NCBI GenBank assembly: GCA_900128585.1
Contig: LT642460.1
Coordinates: 1-17,131 of the forward strand
Direction of reading: 5' to 3'
DNA from: Stramenopiles sp. TOSAG23-3
Lineage: Eukaryota > Sar
DNA length: 17,131 nucleotides
Every line of letters begins with the position of its first letter. Position 1 is the stretch's first letter. The notes below the pieces were generated by a model. It had not been told where the DNA came from and searched no databases. It saw only the letters and a program-made list of their open reading frames with translations. Of this stretch, positions 8,076-14,191 are shown one piece after another. A program made the translations under genes and the position numbers.

Positions 8076-8268
8076 CGTATCACGTAGTATTATTCACCTG
8101 TTGTTTAATATTTTTTCTTTTTTATTCTCCATTTTATTTTTTTGTTTTTTGTTGTTCTTCGTTGTTCTTTTTTCGTTCTTCTTCATAATTTTATTTTTAT
8201 TATTATTAGGATTTTTTTTGTCGTTGATGATGATGATGAAACATGCAATAGTATGCAATTTAAATTAT

Positions 8269-8317
8269 AAAAAAGGAAGGAAAAAAAAAAAAACACTTTT
8301 TTTTTTCCTTCTTTTTT
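8269..8317. repeat. Long A/T hairpin with a six-base loop
   Basis: The left arm (A6, GGAAGG, then a long A run) pairs with the right arm (T10, CCTTC, T6) over about 20 bp with one bulged G. The loop is AAACAC. It lies about 225 bases before the zinc-finger start codon. Confidence 0.5.
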
Positions 8318-8453
8318 GAAAATTAAAATATATAATATAGTACTACAGTACTACAAACTTGATTTTTTTTGCGAAAAAAGGAGAAGAAGAAGCAGAAGAA
8401 GAGAAAGAGAGACACCAGAAGGAACAGTGCAAAGCGATCACTCTCAAAACCGC

Positions 8454-8469
8454 GAAATTTTTCTCACAG
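8454..8469 (+). promoter_or_regulatory. Putative 3' splice acceptor upstream of the zinc-finger gene
   Basis: TTTTTCTCACAG ends at 8469, with a short pyrimidine tract, 72 bases before the ATG at 8542. It is weaker than the signal at 2272 because the sequence further upstream is purine-rich. Confidence 0.25.
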
Positions 8470-8541
8470 CAGAGAAAGTCTCAGAGAGAGTCCGACCCGT
8501 AGTCCTTGACATCCCGGAAATAAACATATCTAGAATTGCAC

Positions 8542-9639
8542 ATGACTTCGTTCGTTGGTCTGTCCGAGTATGAAGTTCTGAGATTACAGAATATCGAGCG
8601 TAACAAAAATGTTTTGAAGACGTTAGGCCTTGCGAAACTCAAGTCCGTCCTTGGGACTAACCGGCCGAAAAGAGTTGCCCCCAAACGAAAAAAGAAGACG
8701 GTGACCGCGCCCACAAGGCATTCTAAACGATTAAAATCACTTTCAGCGAAAGACTACTCAGAAAATAATGTGCACCTGGACGACGGTAACGTGTCCGCCT
8801 ACAGCAGTGAAAGCGAACAGGACGTGTCCGAAGATAGTGAAGAGTCAATTCCCCGCCCAAAACGCCTTTTGCGGAAACCAAGTGTGGGGACGAAGAACAA
8901 CGTCAAGGGAATACCGACAGTCAGCAGCATTCTTTCGGTCGAACATGCGAAAACAGGGCGGTCGCGATGCCGCAAATGCATGGTTCAGCTGGAAAAAGGA
9001 GAGCTACGGGTAGGTATGAAAGCCTGGATTATGGGCCGCAATTCTGTGACCTGGCAGCACGTGGGGTGTTTTCTTAGAAATGTTAAAGTTGGGGTGTCGC
9101 CAAACAGCAGGAGTCGCTGCAAGGTTTGCAGCCAACCATTTTGTAGCGGTGATTTGCGGTTCGGTCTTCGGAGTCATACAGCAACGGCTTGGATCTCGGC
9201 TGAATGTCTGAGTGTCGTGCTTCATGGCGTGGTCTCCCAATGTGACAAGAAGATAAAACTATCGGATTTTTCCGAAGACATGGAAGGGATGGAAACATTG
9301 ACAAAGTCGCAGTGCGAGAAAATTAAGGCGACCCTAAAACGTTGCCAGACATCTACGAACGGACCAAAAGCGGCCGCAGGACCCAAGCTTAATCAGATTT
9401 CAGAGAGCCAACCGCCGAAAGGAAAGCACAAACTGGTGCCGTTGAACCAAGTAGAGCTTCAGCCGGAAAAGGGAAAGAAAACGAAAGCGACGGGGCGCGT
9501 GGCTTGGAAGTTCGGCGGGCACGTTTGCTTCGGTGTCCTTTTGGCTGGAAGAGAAACCCCAACTCACTGCTACGCCAAGACGCACAAGGGCAACGTGAAG
9601 ACGCTAACAAAGGGCAAAGGCTATTGGTGGCTTCAATAA
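8542..9639 (+). CDS. Basic nuclear-type protein with two PARP-type zinc fingers
   Basis: A 365-residue protein. The first in-frame ATG (ttgcacATG) is chosen; an upstream in-frame TTG is not a likely eukaryotic start. The N-terminus has the pattern YEVLRLQNIERN followed by LGL, known from chromatin-associated proteins such as WDR76-like ones. A lysine/arginine-rich stretch (about 39-63, including PKRKKK) looks like a nuclear localisation signal, followed by a serine/acidic segment (about 85-100). The first PARP-type finger has C143, C146, H173 and C176, with KGELRVG and W in the expected places. A second finger-like unit has C193, C196, SGDLRFG and C222, but serine (219) replaces the histidine ligand. 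The C-terminus (about 320-365) is a compact module ending YWWLQ and containing THKGNVKTL. These features point to DNA or chromatin binding, with PARP fingers usually sensing DNA breaks. No PARP catalytic domain is present. The precise role is unknown. Confidence 0.8.
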   Translation: MTSFVGLSEYEVLRLQNIERNKNVLKTLGLAKLKSVLGTNRPKRVAPKRKKKTVTAPTRHSKRLKSLSAKDYSENNVHLDDGNVSAYSSESEQDVSEDSEESIPRPKRLLRKPSVGTKNNVKGIPTVSSILSVEHAKTGRSRCRKCMVQLEKGELRVGMKAWIMGRNSVTWQHVGCFLRNVKVGVSPNSRSRCKVCSQPFCSGDLRFGLRSHTATAWISAECLSVVLHGVVSQCDKKIKLSDFSEDMEGMETLTKSQCEKIKATLKRCQTSTNGPKAAAGPKLNQISESQPPKGKHKLVPLNQVELQPEKGKKTKATGRVAWKFGGHVCFGVLLAGRETPTHCYAKTHKGNVKTLTKGKGYWWLQ

Positions 9640-9835
9640 GAGGAGCCGGTTCACTTTCATGGCTAGTTATTATGAAGAAGATAAATTTTGATTACTTCAA
9701 AAACAGCCTATTTTTGTTCTTTTATACTTCGTACGTTAATACGTTTTAGTATGTACGAATACAATTTTTTAAAGAGTGAGTATCAACAGCCCACAATTTT
9801 ACACACAACACCCCGAACGATATTACCGGTTCGCT
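9640..9835. other. Convergent spacer between zinc-finger and TM9SF genes
   Basis: A 196-base A+T-rich spacer holding both 3' ends. It contains dispersed-repeat copy 4 (9684-9715) and a weaker relative near 9783-9800 (AACAGCCCACAATTTT). No canonical AATAAA is seen on either strand. Confidence 0.6.
9684..9715 (+). repeat. Dispersed intergenic repeat, copy 4
   Basis: It aligns with the reverse complement of 1291-1320: AATTT, then ATTACTT, AAA, AACAGCC and ATTTT in the same order with only a few changes. It starts 44 bases after the zinc-finger stop codon. Confidence 0.5.
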
Positions 9836-11878
9836 TTAGTCGACCTTGACGGCACCAAATATTCTCCTGTTGAAGTAAAACATAGCGCTGAACCCTATGA
9901 TCCCTGATGCAAAAAAATAGGTCAAACTAATGACTGCCATGTAACCGAAGTACAAAACGGAGGTTGTACCCTTTGTGATGTTCAACTGGGTGTAAAAGTA
10001 GTGCACGGAGTAAACGAAAACGTAAATCGCCGATGACCCCGAGACCAAGAATGAATTCCACCACCATCGATAATCTTCGCTGCACAGCTGGAAGTATCCC
10101 ATTACAATGGTAATTTCGGCGCAGGTAATAATTAGTACCATGCAGACGACTAGCAAGAAACCAAACACGTAGTAGTACTGGTCGAGCCAGATGCTTGTAA
10201 GAATGAAAAACAATTCCACGAAGATTGCTCCAAACGGTAGCAAGCCCCCGACAAGCACCAGAACGATCTGGTTCAAGTACCACGGCTGCTCTGGAATTTG
10301 CCTTGGGATGTCGGCCGTGCGCACGGGGTACTCGATCACGTCGCGACGGAAACCTAAGAAAGCACCGAAGAACGTCAACGGAACGCTGACGCCAAACCAC
10401 AATGCCATTACTGCCACCATGGTGCCGAAAGGAACCGCCGCCGTTGAGGCCTCTCCCCAGACGAAAAAGTTCAGAATGAAGAACATACCAAACACGATGC
10501 CGGGGAAGATGAACGCTTGCATCAGGGTCGTGCACTGCCACGCCGTGCCTTTGAAAGTTTTGTACATACGCGCCGCCGAGTAGCCACCTATCATGCCCAT
10601 GATTACGAACACGACGATAAGGGCAGTCATGAGACTCCCGCGGTTGGCTGGGCTAAGGAACCCTAGGGCGGCAAACGTGAGCACGCCGCCGGCCGAGCCG
10701 AAACATTGGACCCCAGTGCCGACCACAACGGAGAATATCATGGAGGCCGGAGGAGGCCGGAACACGTCTGCATGGACCAGCTTCCAGCCGCTATCCTCTC
10801 GGTCCTCGGCCTTCTCTTCGTCGGTCGGCACCCGGTTGTAGCGCGCCAGGTCGCGGTACAGGGTCCGCATCATGATCATGCCCACCATCATGGACAAGAA
10901 CAGCACGATGAGGAGGCTGTTTACAATGCTGAACCAGTGAATGTCGTCCTTGTAGCGGTTCCCCATGCTCAGGTAGACGTCCCATCGGGTCGCCCACTTC
11001 ACGTCCTTGTTCTCCATCCAAATAACGTCGTACGTGTACGTCACCGACTGGGCGCCTTTCGAGATGTCTTGCTCGTAGCCGTCCCACAGGTGGACGAGCT
11101 GCTGCTTCGTCCGGTCCGTGCACAGCGCGGGCCGTTTCTTGGTCGGGTCGGCCTTGTCGGGGATCAGCGCGTGGCGGACGGTGAACGGTTCGATCTCGAA
11201 ACGGACGACGCGCTTGCGCGCGGTCTCGCCCTTCTTGGTTTGGTCCGGCGACCCCGACGAGACGGTCTCCCCGTCCGACGTGAAGGTAACCCCGGACAGC
11301 ATGTTCTCTTCGGGCACGTGGTACATGATTTTCATGCTCAAGTGGTTGTGCAAGTAGTACCGGCGCTTTCGCCCGCAGTTCTCTTTGTTGTTCGGGCAGT
11401 ACGAACCACCGACGGGCCAGCCAGTCTCAAAAAACACTTGGTCCTTGTCCCCGGTCAAGGCCGGGGGTATCTCCGTTGCGGCCGGCAAGTTGTCGACGAT
11501 CATGTTGACGCTGTAGAGCTCGTCGATTCGCTTCCTGAACATCGCAGTGTCCTGCTTGGTGAGCTTCTTGGTGCAGAGAACTTTGCAATACTCGTTCTTT
11601 CCCATGATAAGCTCGTACGGAGAGTTCTCGATGCGGTCGCCACTAAGAACCTCACCCAAGTTCTCCGCCATGTCCTTTACGCCCCCCTCCGGCTCACAAA
11701 ATTTCAAGGAGTAATACTTGTACGGCAGCTTGGTCATAAAGCTGGTCACGGAGTTGACTTTCAGGTCAACCACATCGCCATCGTGGAAGTCCCGCGGCGC
11801 AACCCCGGGAAGGTAGAACGACGTTGCCGCCCCAGACAGAAGGACAACGAGGCAACCGACTAGAAAGGCTCTCATCAT
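9836..11878 (-). CDS. TM9SF: TM9SF / EMP70 nine-transmembrane endomembrane protein
   Basis: A 680-residue protein, the usual size for transmembrane 9 superfamily members, which reside in Golgi and endosomes and help sort membrane proteins. A signal peptide (1-20) is followed by FYLPGVAPRDF, the typical mature start. The luminal domain (about 21-310) contains LPYKYYSLKFC, GEVLSGDRIENSPYEL, and paired cysteines near 61, 98, 102, 161 and 168. TM1 is at about 315-338. A cytosolic loop follows with GWKLVHADVFRPP (364-376). Eight further membrane segments lie near 380-407, 412-435, 450-472, 484-507, 540-563, 570-597, 608-629 and 642-667, including GGLLPFGAIFVELFFIL. The protein ends KVD, the family's KxD/E signal for COPI-dependent Golgi retention. 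The start has two tandem ATGs; the first is used. The coding sequence for the luminal half is clearly more G+C-rich than the C-terminal half. Confidence 0.95.
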   Translation of the reverse strand: MMRAFLVGCLVVLLSGAATSFYLPGVAPRDFHDGDVVDLKVNSVTSFMTKLPYKYYSLKFCEPEGGVKDMAENLGEVLSGDRIENSPYELIMGKNEYCKVLCTKKLTKQDTAMFRKRIDELYSVNMIVDNLPAATEIPPALTGDKDQVFFETGWPVGGSYCPNNKENCGRKRRYYLHNHLSMKIMYHVPEENMLSGVTFTSDGETVSSGSPDQTKKGETARKRVVRFEIEPFTVRHALIPDKADPTKKRPALCTDRTKQQLVHLWDGYEQDISKGAQSVTYTYDVIWMENKDVKWATRWDVYLSMGNRYKDDIHWFSIVNSLLIVLFLSMMVGMIMMRTLYRDLARYNRVPTDEEKAEDREDSGWKLVHADVFRPPPASMIFSVVVGTGVQCFGSAGGVLTFAALGFLSPANRGSLMTALIVVFVIMGMIGGYSAARMYKTFKGTAWQCTTLMQAFIFPGIVFGMFFILNFFVWGEASTAAVPFGTMVAVMALWFGVSVPLTFFGAFLGFRRDVIEYPVRTADIPRQIPEQPWYLNQIVLVLVGGLLPFGAIFVELFFILTSIWLDQYYYVFGFLLVVCMVLIITCAEITIVMGYFQLCSEDYRWWWNSFLVSGSSAIYVFVYSVHYFYTQLNITKGTTSVLYFGYMAVISLTYFFASGIIGFSAMFYFNRRIFGAVKVD

Positions 11879-11890
11879 TGTTCGTTTATG

Positions 11891-11912
11891 CTGTTAAAAA
11901 AAGGAAGGTGTG
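11891..11912 (-). promoter_or_regulatory. Putative 3' splice acceptor just before the TM9SF start
   Basis: On the minus strand, ACCTTCCTTTTTTTAACAG ends 12 bases before the ATG; the intervening leader is CATAAACGAACA. The tract and AG are a textbook acceptor. With so short a leader, spliced-leader addition or a 5'-UTR intron are both possible. Confidence 0.45.
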
Positions 11913-12076
11913 TATCTATCTATCGATCTTTCAGAAAAAAAAAGCAATTCAATCAGTTTACAAACCGAACTTACTTACTTGACAAATAAATTGTATGTTT
12001 TAATCCGTTTATTTATGTACCTTCTTCAATATTTGTTACAATTGATTTAATTCCTTCATTTGAATTTAGTAGTAGT

Positions 12077-12103
12077 TTTCTTTCTTTCTTTCTTTTTTAG
12101 ATT

Positions 12104-12139
<36 letters not shown>
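12077..12139 (+). repeat. (TTTC)n microsatellite
   Basis: Two runs of TTTC units, 12077-12093 and 12102-12139, are broken by a short TTTTTTAGA stretch. The second run has about nine units. Confidence 0.9.
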
Positions 12140-12140
<1 letters not shown>

Positions 12141-12592
12141 TATTATATCCTATTACATAATACGGGTTAGTCATAGATCATAGATTGATTGACTTATTTA
12201 AAATGTATTATTATATAGAAATAGTACATACGATCTCTTCTGGATATTTAGTATTTGATAAATACTTAGTATATAGATATATTATACTTTTAGTTTGTAA
12301 ATATTCCTATCATCAAAAAGGATGAATTTGTGGTCTTTAGTGACTTTACAATAATTAAGGCAAGGGTGGATTATTTTTAACAAAAACGAAGTTGTTACTT
12401 AATATTATTACCTGTATAATAGCATTCAGAATAATTATATTATTACTTACAATTCCTTTCATTAATATAGAAGGAGGGAGGGGAGGGATTATCCCTTATT
12501 TCGTTATTTTTCTTTCTATGCTATGCTGCTATGCAGTAATCATATTTTTAAAAATAATAAAAAGAAGAAGAAGAAAAAATTTAAAAAAAAAA

Positions 12593-12622
12593 GAAAACGA
12601 AAAAGAAAACGAAAACGAAAAC
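12593..12622 (+). repeat. GAAAAC hexanucleotide repeat
   Basis: Five six-base units, four GAAAAC and one GAAAAA, following a poly-purine stretch. Confidence 0.8.
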
Positions 12623-12822
12623 GAAATTTTTATTTAGTATTTCTTCGTTTGTAAATAATAGGTATTAGTTGTAATACTATACATATGTATTGTATTTATA
12701 ATATAAATAATGGGAACTTATACTACTACTATTCACCTATTCGGTTATTCTCTATTCTATTTCTATATATTAGGATCATTTGGTGAATAAATTAAAACCC
12801 TATCTATAACATTAATTGACAA

Positions 12823-12879
12823 TCCTCTTCTTCTTCTTTTTTTTCTTTTTTTTTTTCTTCTTTTTTTCTTTTTTTCTTC
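12823..12879 (+). repeat. 57-base pure pyrimidine tract
   Basis: An uninterrupted C/T run, mostly T with scattered C, on the coding strand of the downstream methyltransferase gene and about 210 bases before its start. It may be a promoter element, a triplex-forming tract or simple slippage. Confidence 0.8.
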
Positions 12880-13055
12880 GTTGTTCGTTATTTTTCATTT
12901 TTGTTTACCCCATCCCATTTGTACTTAGATTACCACCCGTTTTTAGATATAACGTCTTGTCTGTCTTTGTAGACAGAAAACGTAACAGATTTAGTCCAGG
13001 AGAATGCACGCGATAGGTTTTTTGATATTTTGCTCGGACAGAGGGAACCAACGTT

Positions 13056-13084
13056 CTTGTCTTTTTTACTTCGTGCATACATAG
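13056..13084 (+). promoter_or_regulatory. Putative 3' splice acceptor before the methyltransferase start
   Basis: CTTGTCTTTTTTACTTCGTG is followed by CATACATAG ending at 13084, leaving only TAT before the ATG at 13088. If used, translation might instead begin at the ATG at 13145. Confidence 0.3.
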
Positions 13085-13087
13085 TAT

Positions 13088-14059
13088 ATGACTCCCCGCG
13101 TTGTTCCACGACGTATCTTTTTCACGCTCCGCTGCCTTGCTATCATGGCGGCGCTAACAACTGAACCGGCCCTGTGCGATTGCAAAAAGCCTGTTCGGAC
13201 CCACGTGTCTAGCGATGGGCAAAAGTATGAGTACCATCCATGCAAGAAACAGTGGGTTGTTCTGGCCACAGAGTTGTCGCCTGGGGGCGAGAACGCAGCG
13301 GCCACCAAAGTCTTGTCTCTGCCGGGACGGCTGTTCAACTTCAATTTCTCCTCCGGCGAGTTCAAAATAAACGATTTGCCACTCCGCATCTCGGCGCCCG
13401 GCAGTTTCAGAAATGCAGAAGATCAAGAGGACGCAGACACCGGGCTCACGATATGGGACGGGTCCGTTCTGTTGGCAAAGTACTTGGAGCATTTGTCGCG
13501 TTCTCCCAACGGCAACAGCTTGAAGGGAAGCCGGGTGGTGGAACTTGGGAGCGGCGTCGGGCTGGTTGGAATCAGTTGTGGCGCGCTAGGGGCGAATGTT
13601 TTTCTCACTGATTTGCCCTATTGCATCCCCACGCTGGAAAAGAACATACAACGAACCATTGCGCAAACAGAGTGGGGCGAAGCGCAAGCTAAGGATGGCC
13701 TCGCAGATGCCCAAACCATCCCTGGGAGCATGGCGGCTGCGCCGTTGGATTGGACGGACTTTGCAAACAACACTGTTTTGACGACAAAGATTGATTGGGT
13801 TGTGGGGGCAGACATTGTTTGGCTCGAACCGTTGATTCCCCCCTTGGTTCGCCTGCTTCATGCAATTGCAGTGCAAAACAAGGGGTGCAAATTTTTGATA
13901 GCGTACCAAAGCCGAAGCAAACGGGCCGATGAAATCCTGTACGACGAACTGCGTGCCAAATCATTTCACGTCGGGACGGTCGATCGGGAAAGAATGCCCG
14001 AGGGTTATCGTACAGACCGTTTGGATATTTTGGAGTTGAAACACGAGCCCTCGCGATAA
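13088..14059 (+). CDS. METTL21-type (family 16) protein lysine methyltransferase candidate
   Basis: A 323-residue class I SAM-dependent methyltransferase. Motifs match the METTL21/VCPKMT family, which methylates lysines on chaperones, elongation factors and similar proteins. TIWDGSVLLAKYL (121-133) carries the family's WDG motif. VELGSGVGLVGI (151-162) is the SAM-binding glycine loop, LTDLP (174-178) carries the acidic residue of the next strand, and APLDW (218-222) is motif II-like. ADIVW (241-245) stands where the family usually has DxxY, so the tyrosine is tryptophan here. The first ATG gives a basic, hydrophobic N-terminus (MTPRVVPRRIFFTLR) that could be a mitochondrial presequence. A second in-frame ATG (codon 20, at 13145, context atcATGg) would remove it. 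A cysteine-containing N-terminal region (residues 30-52) of unknown role precedes the catalytic fold. The substrate cannot be told from sequence. Confidence 0.8.
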   Translation: MTPRVVPRRIFFTLRCLAIMAALTTEPALCDCKKPVRTHVSSDGQKYEYHPCKKQWVVLATELSPGGENAAATKVLSLPGRLFNFNFSSGEFKINDLPLRISAPGSFRNAEDQEDADTGLTIWDGSVLLAKYLEHLSRSPNGNSLKGSRVVELGSGVGLVGISCGALGANVFLTDLPYCIPTLEKNIQRTIAQTEWGEAQAKDGLADAQTIPGSMAAAPLDWTDFANNTVLTTKIDWVVGADIVWLEPLIPPLVRLLHAIAVQNKGCKFLIAYQSRSKRADEILYDELRAKSFHVGTVDRERMPEGYRTDRLDILELKHEPSR

Positions 14060-14191
14060 GCGCGTGTGAAGAAAGTGAAAGGCTGTGCGCGCACGGGAGA
14101 TATTTACCCTATACATGTAGATAATGTTATAAATAAAATTGTGTACATATATGCTGCTCGTATTACGCGAACAAAAACCACCCGCACGTGC
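14060..14191. other. Convergent spacer between methyltransferase and WW/PH genes
   Basis: 132 bases holding both 3' ends. It contains one canonical AATAAA on the plus strand and no clear counterpart on the minus strand. Confidence 0.6.
14132..14137 (+). terminator. Polyadenylation signal AATAAA for the methyltransferase gene
   Basis: AATAAA starts 73 bases after the stop codon and is followed by a TG-containing stretch (attgtgtac). It is the only well-placed canonical signal found after any gene in the window. Confidence 0.45.

Larger units (their letters stand above)
7659..8541. other. Repeat-rich spacer between the large gene and the zinc-finger gene
   Basis: No coding gene is supported. 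From left to right it holds a partly diverged direct duplication (7752-7828 and 7885-7981), two copies of the dispersed repeat at the ends of those units, a G+C-rich hairpin (8024-8071) with a 16-bp palindrome (8060-8075), and a T-rich tract (about 8101-8220). Beyond these are a long A/T hairpin (8269-8317), a purine tract of GAA/GAG type (about 8380-8412) and an acceptor-like CTCACAG at 8463-8469. No AATAAA is seen after the large gene's stop. A noncoding RNA is possible but not shown. Confidence 0.6.
11879..13087. other. Divergent A+T-rich spacer between TM9SF and methyltransferase genes
   Basis: About 1.2 kb shared upstream by two divergent genes. It contains a (TTTC)n microsatellite (12077-12139), an A-rich imperfect GAAAAC repeat (12593-12622), a 57-base pure pyrimidine tract (12823-12879), and acceptor-like signals beside both start codons. 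The short open frames here are hydrophobic or lysine-rich low-complexity products of A+T bias. I see no RNA gene. Confidence 0.6.

Noticed and set aside
8101-8319. 72-codon open frame rich in Phe and Leu
   Set aside because: It is a translation of a T-rich spacer tract and ends in a homopolymer hairpin.
7659-8541. Recent transposon insertion in the spacer
   Set aside because: No transposase frame, paired terminal repeats with target-site duplications, or reverse-transcriptase motifs are visible; only short repeats and hairpins remain.
10706-11863. 385-codon plus-strand open frame opposite the TM9SF gene
   Set aside because: It lies entirely antisense to a clear TM9SF coding region, its product is low-complexity in V, R, H and L, and it follows from the G+C-rich codon usage of the real gene.
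12077-12139. (TTTC)n block as a possible CRISPR or other structured array
   Set aside because: It is a simple tetranucleotide microsatellite with no spacers.
12392-12637. 81-codon open frame with a hydrophobic part and a lysine/glutamate tail
   Set aside because: The tail is encoded by microsatellite DNA (GAA and GAAAAC repeats), the first codon is not ATG, and there is no family resemblance.
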